A stretch of DNA of 64,000 nt. It comes from Ferruginibacter albus (GTDB lineage Bacteria > Bacteroidota > Bacteroidia > Chitinophagales > Chitinophagaceae). The translations under genes and the position numbers were made by a program. Shown here one piece after another: positions 53,761 to 61,829 of this stretch. Position 1 is the stretch's first letter. Every line of letters begins with the position of its first letter. The notes under the pieces were generated by a model. The model made no database searches, was not told where the DNA came from, and saw only the letters and a program-made list of their open reading frames with translations. The stretch covers positions 1,514,001 through 1,578,000 of the forward strand of contig NZ_CP083388.1 in the NCBI RefSeq assembly GCF_020042285.1, in the 5' to 3' direction.

Positions 53761-55854
53761 ATGAGAAAGATCGTTTATTCCTTATTGGGAATCTTATTTA
53801 CCATTAACCTGACTGCTCAAACATTCCATTCAAATGATTTGAGACAGAAATGTTTTGTACTGCGGCGATTTCTAGAGATGAATCATTATCAACCTGTTCA
53901 ATGGAACGATTCCACTTCTTCCCGGTTATTTGATCATTGGCTGCAAACCTTAGACGAAGCGAAACTATATTTTCTCCAATCAGATATTAAAGAGCTAAGT
54001 GCTTATCGATACAAATTAGATGATGAGCTGGCAGGAAAGGAGTGGGGCTTTTTTGATAAATCTATCAGCATTTGCCGCAAACGGTTACAACAAAGTGATA
54101 GCATCAGTAATGCCTTGCTGGCAAAACCGTTTGATTTTACAAAGCCTGATGTGTTGCATGTTCCTTTTGCAAGCTATCCTTCATCTATACAGGAAATAAT
54201 GCAGCGCAGGCAACAAGTATACAAGTGGGATATCTTGTACGATATCCTGGAAGATGAGGAAGACAGCACACATCCTTTCACTATAAAGCCGCCTGTCAAT
54301 TTTAATGAGCTTCAACAAAAGGAGTTGGAAAGCCTGCGTAAATCACATGCTGCCAATGTGCAGGATAAATTAGAACCTTCTCCGTATTTTGAAAATAACC
54401 TGGCAGATGATTACTTAGATGCGATTGCATGGTGTTATGATCCGCATACCAACTACATGAACTTTTCAAAGAAAAAAGAATTTGAAACAGAGTTGAGCGG
54501 CTTTGAATATTCTGCAGGTATAGATATTGATAAAAATGATAAAAGTCATTGGGAGATCACAAGATTGGTTCCCGGAGGCGCTGCATGGAGAAGCGGAGAA
54601 CTGCATCAGGGTGATATTCTGCTAAAAATAAAATCGGGTGACCATCCGGAAAAGAGTCTGGATGAAATGAATGATAAGGATGTGATCGCTTTATTGGAAG
54701 GAACGAGTGATGACAAACTGCTGATCACTGTTAAAACAAAAGACGGTAAGCAAAAAACAATAGCGCTTACAAAAGAAAAGATTGAAGATGATGAAAGCAT
54801 TGTGCAAAGTTTTGTAATAGGAGATAAAACAAAGATCGGCTACATCAGCCTGCCTGATTTTTATACAGACCCTGATAACGAACAGACGGACAAGGCAGAT
54901 GGATGTGCGAATGATATAGCAAAAGAAATTATCAAACTAAAGAAAGATTCTATCTGTGGATTGATACTGGATCTGCGCTATAACGGTGGTGGTTCTGTTT
55001 GGGAAGCAGTGCAGTTGGCTGGTATCTTTATTGATATTGGTCCGATCTGTTCGATGAAAGATAAAACGGGTAAAACTTTTTTTATGAAGGATCCTAATCG
55101 TGGTACTATTTATAACGACCCTTTGGTAATACTGATAAACAGCGAAAGTGCTTCTGCATCTGAATTAACAAGCGCTGCTTTGCAGGATTATCACCGGGCA
55201 TTGATCGTAGGAAATACATCTTATGGAAAAGGAACGGCACAGATAGTAATACCCATGGATACTACCGGTAAGCTAACGGAAAGGGATAATCCAACTGATT
55301 TTGTAAAAGTTACCGATAGAAAATATTATCGCATAGATGGAAACACTGCTCAATGGAAGGGCGTAACGCCGGACATTGTTCTCCCTGATTTTTCCATTCC
55401 AGATAAGTATAAAGAGAAAGGTCAGCTTACAGCATTGCTGCCTGATAACAATAAAGCAGGTATCTATCAGCCATGGCCTACTATTCCTGTAGCGCAATTG
55501 CAGGCTTCCAGTACAGCAAGAGTAAATAAAGACCTTTATTTTTCGCTGGTTAAAAAATTGCAGAACCTTTATATAACAAAAAGCAGCGGAGAAGAAAACA
55601 TTCCTTTGCAATGGGCCAGCTATTTTGCCTATAACGAAAAAGAAGAAGAAGGAACAAAAGAATGGGATAAAAAGAAAGACAGTGCTGCATCGCCTTTGAA
55701 AGTGTCCAATAATCAATTTGATGTGGAGCGCATAAAATTAAAAAGCGAAACAGCACAAAAAGTAAACAACAGTTATATTGATAGGATAGCAGATGATGAC
55801 TATATCCGGGAATCGTACAATATTATTACTGACTGGATAACCATTAAAAAATGA
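53761..55854 (+). CDS. prc: carboxy-terminal processing protease (S41, Prc/Tsp-like)
   Basis: The 697-residue protein has a signal peptide (about 1-20), an N-terminal DUF3340-type region, a PDZ domain (about 245-330, with GLDI-like SAGIDIDKND and VPGGAAWRSGELHQGD), and the S41 catalytic core: NSESASASELTSAALQDY with the Ser and NTSYGKGTAQ with the Lys. It degrades periplasmic proteins from the C-terminus. The length fits the E. coli Tsp family. The next gene starts 32 bases after its stop and is probably co-transcribed. Confidence 0.92.
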   Translation: MRKIVYSLLGILFTINLTAQTFHSNDLRQKCFVLRRFLEMNHYQPVQWNDSTSSRLFDHWLQTLDEAKLYFLQSDIKELSAYRYKLDDELAGKEWGFFDKSISICRKRLQQSDSISNALLAKPFDFTKPDVLHVPFASYPSSIQEIMQRRQQVYKWDILYDILEDEEDSTHPFTIKPPVNFNELQQKELESLRKSHAANVQDKLEPSPYFENNLADDYLDAIAWCYDPHTNYMNFSKKKEFETELSGFEYSAGIDIDKNDKSHWEITRLVPGGAAWRSGELHQGDILLKIKSGDHPEKSLDEMNDKDVIALLEGTSDDKLLITVKTKDGKQKTIALTKEKIEDDESIVQSFVIGDKTKIGYISLPDFYTDPDNEQTDKADGCANDIAKEIIKLKKDSICGLILDLRYNGGGSVWEAVQLAGIFIDIGPICSMKDKTGKTFFMKDPNRGTIYNDPLVILINSESASASELTSAALQDYHRALIVGNTSYGKGTAQIVIPMDTTGKLTERDNPTDFVKVTDRKYYRIDGNTAQWKGVTPDIVLPDFSIPDKYKEKGQLTALLPDNNKAGIYQPWPTIPVAQLQASSTARVNKDLYFSLVKKLQNLYITKSSGEENIPLQWASYFAYNEKEEEGTKEWDKKKDSAASPLKVSNNQFDVERIKLKSETAQKVNNSYIDRIADDDYIRESYNIITDWITIKK

Positions 55855-55886
55855 TCATTTCTAAACCCCCTTATAAAAAATCTAGC

Positions 55887-56915
55887 ATGAAAAAGATAAT
55901 CTTATTCATTTTATTAATTACAGCAAAAGTAATTGTATTTGCCCAGGATGATTTTTCAACTCCCGGTGCTTACCTGGATTATATCGGCAAGCAGCAGGAT
56001 AATATTTCTAAAAAATACCTGGCATACAGCAGCGCAGCATCGCATGGTAAAAGAGCAAAGAAGGTAGAGAACCTTCGGGACAAATTACTGGATGAAGTGC
56101 AGGAGTCAAGAATGAATATCAGCGGAATGCTCGGTTATAAAGGAGATAAAGAATACAGGGATTCTTCTGTTTCTTTTATGAAGCTGTATTATAATGTACT
56201 AAATGATGATTATGCAAAGATCATTAACCTGGAAGATGTGGCGGAACAATCGTATGATGAAATGGAAGCGTATTTAATGGTAGAAGAACTAATTGATAAA
56301 AAGCTGGATGACGCCAATAGTAATATCAGGGATGCGCAAAAAAAATTCGCAGATAAATATCATATTAACCTGGTGGCTGCAACAGATGATATTTCTGAAA
56401 AGATGAGGCAGACAGGTAAAGTAAATAAATATTATAAACCTGTTTATCTTACCTTTTTTAAAAGCTATAAAGAAGAAGAATATGTTTGGGATGCTATTGA
56501 TAAAAAGAATGTAACGGCTATTGAACAAAATAAAAATGCCTTGATACAATATGCACAGGAAGGTTTAAAAAGTTTGGACACTATTAAAGCATTTGAAGGC
56601 GATAATTCACTGGTAATCGCCTGTAAAAGCTTGTTGAAATTTTATATTTCTGAAACAGATAAGCTATCGGTTGTTTCAGATTATTTATTGGTGCAGGAGC
56701 GATTTAATAAAATGAAAGCGGATTATGATGCAAAATCAGACCATAGTAAAGATGATGTGAACAATTATAATAAAGGCGTAAAGGAGATCAATGATGCCAG
56801 CAACAAATACAATCAAACCAGCAGCCAGATATATCAAGGAAGGAAAGAGTTGATCGATAATTGGAATAATGCTGTTAAATCATTTTTTGATGATCACATG
56901 CCAAAGTATAAATAG
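55887..56915 (+). CDS. exported coiled-coil hypothetical protein
   Basis: I do not recognise this 342-residue protein. It starts with a signal peptide (MKKIILFILLITAKVIVFAQ); the frame is open further upstream to 55851, overlapping the protease gene, but without signal-like content, so 55887 is chosen. The mature part is almost all helical with many Lys, Glu, Asp and Tyr residues and heptad-like spacing, suggesting long coiled coils. Two-thirds of its length lacks Cys. Its place immediately behind prc hints at a substrate, adaptor or inhibitor role, which the sequence does not prove. Confidence 0.75.
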   Translation: MKKIILFILLITAKVIVFAQDDFSTPGAYLDYIGKQQDNISKKYLAYSSAASHGKRAKKVENLRDKLLDEVQESRMNISGMLGYKGDKEYRDSSVSFMKLYYNVLNDDYAKIINLEDVAEQSYDEMEAYLMVEELIDKKLDDANSNIRDAQKKFADKYHINLVAATDDISEKMRQTGKVNKYYKPVYLTFFKSYKEEEYVWDAIDKKNVTAIEQNKNALIQYAQEGLKSLDTIKAFEGDNSLVIACKSLLKFYISETDKLSVVSDYLLVQERFNKMKADYDAKSDHSKDDVNNYNKGVKEINDASNKYNQTSSQIYQGRKELIDNWNNAVKSFFDDHMPKYK

Positions 56916-56941
56916 TTTATTTGTATAATAGTTGTTAGTAT

Positions 56942-56970
56942 TGCACGGGTTATTAGATCCGTGCATTTTT
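56942..56970 (+). terminator. terminator after the coiled-coil gene
   Basis: TGCACGG and CCGTGCA form a 7-bp stem with a 10-base loop, followed by TTTTTATTT, 26 bases past the stop codon. Confidence 0.75.
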
Positions 56971-57031
56971 ATTTAGTTCACTGATAAATTATCCATTCTC
57001 TTCCATCTATTTTTTTAACTTGCAACGGTAT

Positions 57032-57688
57032 ATGAAGAAATTTGAAGACACCTATCGCCATAAGGGATTACGTAAAAAACTGGTGGACGCTTTACGTACC
57101 AAGGGAATTACAGACGAACGGGCATTGGAAGCGATCAATAACATACCCCGCCACTTTTTTTTAGACAGCGCTTTTGATGAAATTGCATATGAAGACAGGG
57201 CTTTTCCCATTTCTGAAGGTCAAACTATTTCACAGCCTTATACGGTAGCGTATCAAACTCAATTATTGCAGGTAAAACCTTTTGATAAAATTTTGGAGAT
57301 CGGTACAGGAAGTATTTACCAGTCATCCGTATTGGCAGAAATGGGAGCAACGGTTTATACGATCGAAAGACAAAAAAAATTATTCGATCAATCAAAGAAT
57401 TTTATTTTTAAAGCCAGGTATCCATCTATAAAATTTTTCTTTGGAGATGGATTTGAAGGGTTACCAACATTTGCGCCGTTTGATAAAGTAATCATCACAG
57501 CAGCGGCACCGCTTATTCCACCAAAATTAGTTGAGCAGTTAAAAACTGGTGGAGCAATGGTGATACCGGTAGACGAAGGAGAGCATCAACGCATGTTGCG
57601 ATTGACCAAAAATGCAGATGGATCCTGTTCAGAAGAAGCGTTTGAGAATTTTTCATTTGTACCGATGCTTTCGGGAAAGAATGGATAA
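57032..57688 (+). CDS. pcm: protein-L-isoaspartate O-methyltransferase
   Basis: A 218-residue Pcm. Features: ITDERALEAINNIPRHFFL at the N-terminus, ISEGQTISQPYTVAYQTQLL, methyltransferase motif I (ILEIGTGSIYQSSVLAEMGA), and FFFGDGFEGLPTFAPFDKVIITAAAP. It repairs isoaspartyl residues with S-adenosylmethionine. Motif I usually reads GTGSGYQ; here Ile replaces the second Gly. The frame is open from TTG at 57020, but ATG at 57032 is the likely start. Confidence 0.9.
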   Translation: MKKFEDTYRHKGLRKKLVDALRTKGITDERALEAINNIPRHFFLDSAFDEIAYEDRAFPISEGQTISQPYTVAYQTQLLQVKPFDKILEIGTGSIYQSSVLAEMGATVYTIERQKKLFDQSKNFIFKARYPSIKFFFGDGFEGLPTFAPFDKVIITAAAPLIPPKLVEQLKTGGAMVIPVDEGEHQRMLRLTKNADGSCSEEAFENFSFVPMLSGKNG

Positions 57689-57727
57689 CATACGCTTCGG
57701 GCAATTATTAAAACTTCAATTTTATAC

Positions 57728-58030
57728 ATGCGCTTTTTTTCCAGGCTTACAGTTATTTGCTATTGTAGTTTTATACTGGCGATCATACTTCGCATAGTAG
57801 AATTTAACCATCAGCAGAAAGGAGATTTTAGCGGAGTATTAAAACTGCAGCCGGTAGAAGCCACTTTTGTAATATTAGGATACCTGGTTGCCCTGGTGGT
57901 GGGATTTTGTTATTTTCTCGTATGTTTATATTACTTAATTTCAGGTAAGTTTAAGTTGCTTCCCAAAAGGTTAGCAATTTTTAATATGGTAATGTTTGTG
58001 ATACAAATTGTTTATTTCAGCTTTTTTTAA
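57728..58030 (+). CDS. small hypothetical membrane protein
   Basis: The 100-residue protein has three hydrophobic helices (about 7-24, 47-70, 82-99) with a basic loop (SGKFKLLPKRLA). No family is recognised. It ends at 58030 and the next gene starts at 58031, so translation is likely coupled to the queuosine-precursor transporter. Function unknown. Confidence 0.6.
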   Translation: MRFFSRLTVICYCSFILAIILRIVEFNHQQKGDFSGVLKLQPVEATFVILGYLVALVVGFCYFLVCLYYLISGKFKLLPKRLAIFNMVMFVIQIVYFSFF

Positions 58031-58810
58031 ATGATACATAATATTCTTAAAGATAAACCTACAAAACTGTTTTTAGGCTTTACAGCTTTTTTTGTTGCCA
58101 ATGCTCTAATAGCGGAATGTATTGGAACCAAGATATTTTCATTGGAAAAGTTGTTTGGCATTTCTCCTTTTCATTTTTCGTTGTTTGGTCAAAAGGATCT
58201 TTCTGTTAACCTTACCTGCGGTGTTTTATTATGGCCATTGGAATTTGTGATGACTGATATCGTAAATGAATATTACGGTCCAAAAGCTGTAAGAAGAATA
58301 TCTTATACCGCAGTTATCCTGATCTCGTACGCATTTTTAATGTTTTACCTGGCTATGGAAATACCACCGGCGGATTTTTGGATAACCACTAAAATTCCCC
58401 AGGTTGCAAATATGAATACGGCATTTGGCGCTATTTTCGGGCAGGGCATGTGGATAATATTAGGAAGCCTTGTCGCCTTTTTAGTAAGCCAGATCGTTGA
58501 CGTTACTATATTTCATAAAATAAAAAATATTACCGGCGACAAAAAAGTATGGCTTCGTGCAACAGGCTCCACATTAGTTTCGCAACTGGTGGATAGTTAT
58601 ATCGTCTTATTTATTGCGTTTAAGCTGGGTGGTAACTGGACATGGCAGATGGTTATTGCTGTTGGAACAGTGAATTATATTTACAAAGCATTGGTTGCAC
58701 TTATACTTACACCTGTTATTTATTTTGTTGAAGGCAGGATAGAAAAGTATGTAGGGCACGATGTTGCCCATAAAATGAAACTGGCAGCCATGGGAAAAGA
58801 AAGTGAATAG
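58031..58810 (+). CDS. yhhQ: queuosine precursor transporter (YhhQ/VUT family)
   Basis: A 259-residue membrane protein with about six helices. VUT-family (DUF165) hallmarks are LIAECIGTKIFSLEKLFG, LLWPLEFVMTDIVNEYYGPKAVRR and the later segment VWLRATGSTLVSQLVDSYIVLFIAFKLGG. It takes up preQ0/preQ1 for queuosine tRNA modification. No preQ1 riboswitch or queuosine-synthesis gene is seen nearby, and the gene directly abuts the small membrane protein gene. Confidence 0.9.
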   Translation: MIHNILKDKPTKLFLGFTAFFVANALIAECIGTKIFSLEKLFGISPFHFSLFGQKDLSVNLTCGVLLWPLEFVMTDIVNEYYGPKAVRRISYTAVILISYAFLMFYLAMEIPPADFWITTKIPQVANMNTAFGAIFGQGMWIILGSLVAFLVSQIVDVTIFHKIKNITGDKKVWLRATGSTLVSQLVDSYIVLFIAFKLGGNWTWQMVIAVGTVNYIYKALVALILTPVIYFVEGRIEKYVGHDVAHKMKLAAMGKESE

Positions 58811-58870
58811 AGTGTATATTGTAAGCGAACGATAGCTATAACTAACAACCTAAAATTGTTTACTGCTTTT

Positions 58871-60736
58871 ATGAAGATGAAGTGCAAGGTTTTACTAACT
58901 ACCTTTTTGAGTGTACTACTTTTTTTACCGCAATTGGTAAATGCTCAGCAACCCACCACCGCCGACCAGGATAAAGACACTTTCTTTTTAGCTAAAAAAA
59001 GGGGATTAATAGGAGAGTTGGGTAGAAGTATGGCAGTTGGAAATCCCGTTAATACAGAGCCGGTTAAAATTGCCAACCCGTTTCAGCCATTTGCAGGCAG
59101 GATCATTAAATCAATTCAAATTGTTCGGTTGGGATTTGACAGGAATATTAATGATACCGAGATCATCCGACATAGTTTTGGGTTAAGAATTGCGAAAAAA
59201 TTTCATAAGAATACGGTTCAGCAGGTTATTAAAAACAACCTTTTATTTAAAACAGGACAAACCTTATTTCCTAACCTGATGGCGGATAACGAACGTTTGT
59301 TACGGGAACAGATATATATCCAGGATGCCCGTATCCTGGTGAAATTTGTGCCGGGTAGTATTGATTCGGTAGATGTTATTGTGTTAACTAAAGATGTATT
59401 TTCTATTGGCGGCATCCTGGATATAGGCAGCACCAATAAATTTACATTTGGATTAAGTGAAGATAATTTAAATGGACGCGGTACACGACTTGCGGGCAGC
59501 TCTATGTTCGATAAATCAAGAGAGCCCAAATTTGGCTATGGGGCAGAGTTTGTTAATCGCAATATGAAAGGCTCTTTTATTGACTGGACCCTTGGCTTTA
59601 AAACCTATGAACCTGCATATGTTGTAGGAAGGAATGAAGAGACGCATATTTATACCACTTTCTCCAAGCCATTGGTTACACCTTATATTCCATGGACAGG
59701 AGCGTTGACGCTTTCTTTTAATAAGGATAATAATTTATACAATACTCCTCATTACGACAGTGTATCCAAATACCAGTATTACAATATAGATGGCTGGTTT
59801 GGATATAATTTCGGCGCTACCACATTGCTTCGCAAAAACCGTGATATCCGTTTGAGAAAGCTTTTAGCGGTAAGGGTGCTTCACATGCATTTTAATAATG
59901 TTCCATTGATGTTTGGTCCGCCGGATGGTACTCAGGTGTTCAATTATTATAAATACGTAAATGTTACCGGAGCTTTAGGCGCTTTCAATGTATTCAAACA
60001 GGACTTTTACAGAACCAATTTTATTTATGGTTTTGGAAGGAACGAAGACGTTCCCCAAGGCTTTAATGCTGCTTTAACCGGGGGATGGACCAATCAAAAC
60101 GGTAGAGAACGTCCTTATTTTGGATTGGATGGAGAATTGAGTTTATTCTCCAGGAAAGCTTACTATAACGATATAACCGTAAGGATTGGCGGTTACCGCT
60201 ATCAAAACAAGTTTGAAGATTTCAATATATTATTGAACCTCTATCATTTCACCAAGCTTAAAAAGATAAACCCCAACTGGTACCGACGTTATTTTTTAAC
60301 TGCCAGTGTTACCAAACAGATCAAACCTACTTCATTAACACAGGCATTGTTTCTTCAAAGCGGCCCGTTTGGGCTGCCTTATGTAGGCGGGCCTTTGCAA
60401 ACCGGCGATTTCAGGGCTACTTTAAAACCTGAAGCCGTATTTTTTAATCTAAAAAAATTCCTCGGCTTCCGTTTTGCGCCTTTTTTATTCGGCAATGCAA
60501 CCATGCTAACGCCTACGGGTATGCCTGTTGATAAGAGCGTCTTATATTCTGCATGGGGTGGTGGCGTTCGCACCCGTAACGAAAACCTTGTTTTCGGAAC
60601 GATGGAATTGCGGGGATATTATATTCCCAGGACCTTACCCGGCGTTAAAGGCTGGCGGGTAGAAGTAAGTACCAACCTGCAGTTTAAATTCAATAGCACG
60701 TTTGTAAAACAACCGGATTTTATTATTCCGAATTAG
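58871..60736 (+). CDS. BamA-like outer membrane protein with POTRA-type domain
   Basis: The 621-residue protein has a signal peptide, then a POTRA-like module (about 95-185 with SIQIVRLGFDRNINDTEIIRHSFGLRIAKKFHKNTVQQV) and a large beta-barrel of aromatic-rich strands to the C-terminus (ending KQPDFIIPN). It resembles surface-antigen/TamA/BamA-type proteins but lacks the five-POTRA layout of BamA, so it is probably a specialised translocation or assembly barrel. ATG at 58871 (MKMKCKVLL) is preferred to the TTG at 58856. It converges on the secreted gene at 60931. Confidence 0.75.
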   Translation: MKMKCKVLLTTFLSVLLFLPQLVNAQQPTTADQDKDTFFLAKKRGLIGELGRSMAVGNPVNTEPVKIANPFQPFAGRIIKSIQIVRLGFDRNINDTEIIRHSFGLRIAKKFHKNTVQQVIKNNLLFKTGQTLFPNLMADNERLLREQIYIQDARILVKFVPGSIDSVDVIVLTKDVFSIGGILDIGSTNKFTFGLSEDNLNGRGTRLAGSSMFDKSREPKFGYGAEFVNRNMKGSFIDWTLGFKTYEPAYVVGRNEETHIYTTFSKPLVTPYIPWTGALTLSFNKDNNLYNTPHYDSVSKYQYYNIDGWFGYNFGATTLLRKNRDIRLRKLLAVRVLHMHFNNVPLMFGPPDGTQVFNYYKYVNVTGALGAFNVFKQDFYRTNFIYGFGRNEDVPQGFNAALTGGWTNQNGRERPYFGLDGELSLFSRKAYYNDITVRIGGYRYQNKFEDFNILLNLYHFTKLKKINPNWYRRYFLTASVTKQIKPTSLTQALFLQSGPFGLPYVGGPLQTGDFRATLKPEAVFFNLKKFLGFRFAPFLFGNATMLTPTGMPVDKSVLYSAWGGGVRTRNENLVFGTMELRGYYIPRTLPGVKGWRVEVSTNLQFKFNSTFVKQPDFIIPN

Positions 60737-60811
60737 GGATACAGAATTAATTATTAATATTAATGTAAACGCTGATATTCCCTTTTTATATAGCTACCAT
60801 CATTTTATCTA

Positions 60812-60901
60812 ATGAAATCAATAGTATTTATCCTCACCTCATGTCGTAATCATAAATCCCGTCATCCCATTTCTTCAACAGATTCGGCGATCCTTAAATA
60901 A
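60812..60901 (+). CDS. tiny lipoprotein-like ORF
   Basis: A 29-codon ATG frame beginning MKSIVFILTSCRNHKS, with a lipobox-like LTSC, in the gap between convergent genes. It could be a chance frame, a lipoprotein remnant or a small peptide. No promoter was found. Confidence 0.2.
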   Translation: MKSIVFILTSCRNHKSRHPISSTDSAILK

Positions 60902-60930
60902 AATACTCGCAACGGATTCAATAAAGACTT

Positions 60931-61572
60931 TTAATAGGATACAATCAAAGGAGGAGTATAATATGTATCCCCATTTCCTCCGTATTCTATAAATGTAGCC
61001 AAATACTTTTTTTCTCCTTTCATGTTGTTATCTGTCACTGTTATTTTAAATGTAGGAGAAGTAATTGTCACCGGAGAAAAGCTGGAATTTAATGGAGAGT
61101 TTGCACATCCTGAATTTGGGAAAATGGATACATAGTACTGCCCGTTAAAATTGGCATCATTACATCTTTTTATTTCAAAAGTTATCTTCTTAGTAGCGGT
61201 ATCTATGCTAACTATACGACCTGTAATACGACCTGTGTAAAGACCACAATTGGGAGAACTTGTATAATCACTATTGGCACATCCGGTATAAATTCCTATA
61301 TCTGGAGTTACCGTTAATTTATGTGGACCTATATTCAACTTATACCCGGTAATAACCGTCACTTTTTTACCATTGGCAATTATGGATTTGCATTCGGCAA
61401 TTGTATTAATTGATATATCATAATTCAAAATGACATTGGTTGTATCGGTGGGGACTTTATTATTACTCCAAGCCGAAGCATCATCCCAGTTACCTGATCT
61501 TGTATTTGTTATTTGGGAAAATAAAGAATTAGAAAAAGTTAATACGAAGAAAACTAATATCCAAGGTCTCAT
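60931..61572 (-). CDS. secreted beta-rich hypothetical protein
   Basis: A 213-residue exported protein (signal about 1-19). The mature start SGNWDDASAWSNNKVPTDTTNVILNYDISINTIAECKSIIANGKKVTV matches a G8-like pattern of surface proteins in Bacteroidota: a GxW..W....VP motif followed by strands. Cys pairs (about 90-108 and 139-157) may form disulfides. No T9SS sorting domain is visible. It is convergent with the BamA-like gene and followed upstream by an sRNA-like region. Confidence 0.7.
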   Translation of the reverse strand: MRPWILVFFVLTFSNSLFSQITNTRSGNWDDASAWSNNKVPTDTTNVILNYDISINTIAECKSIIANGKKVTVITGYKLNIGPHKLTVTPDIGIYTGCANSDYTSSPNCGLYTGRITGRIVSIDTATKKITFEIKRCNDANFNGQYYVSIFPNSGCANSPLNSSFSPVTITSPTFKITVTDNNMKGEKKYLATFIEYGGNGDTYYTPPLIVSY

Positions 61573-61695
61573 GTGTGTGTTATGGCATTAAATTATTTAA
61601 TAATGCAATATAGTAGTTTGAAAATAAATAACAGGTCCCTTCTTACCCATTTTTTTTATAACAATTCCTTCATTCCATCAGATAGTAGAGAGATA

Positions 61696-61703
61696 TACCT
61701 TTG
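61696..61703 (+). promoter_or_regulatory. -7 promoter element with no downstream gene
   Basis: TACCTTTG lies on the plus strand between two minus-strand genes. A terminator hairpin begins 36 bases later. It may start a small RNA. Confidence 0.45.
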
Positions 61704-61709
61704 CTTCCT

Positions 61710-61780
61710 CTCTCTTTATACGACGTTATCGTACAAGCAATCGAAAGGAGCTGATTTTCTTCAGCTCCTTTCGATTTTTT
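61710..61780 (+). ncRNA. candidate small RNA
   Basis: From the -7 box at 61696 the likely start is near 61710. The transcript would hold TACGA/TCGTA (61719-61733) as a first short stem and then a strong intrinsic terminator (61739-61776) with a T run. No open reading frame of note and no known RNA family was recognised. The strand opposite to both flanking genes argues for an independent transcript. Confidence 0.4.
61739..61780 (+). terminator. strong plus-strand terminator
   Basis: AATCGAAAGGAGCTGA and TCAGCTCCTTTCGATT form a 16-bp stem with a 6-base loop, followed by TTTT. It points along the plus strand, where no gene ends. Confidence 0.8.
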
Positions 61781-61804
61781 AAAAAAGAGCGGTATTAACC
61801 GCCC
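61781..61804 (-). terminator. terminator of the YadA-like T9SS gene
   Basis: On the minus strand GCGGT and ACCGC form a small stem with a 4-base loop, followed by CTCTTTTTT. It lies 26 bases past the stop at 61830. Confidence 0.6.
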
Positions 61805-61829
61805 TTAGTCCCTAAACTTGAGTCATAAG

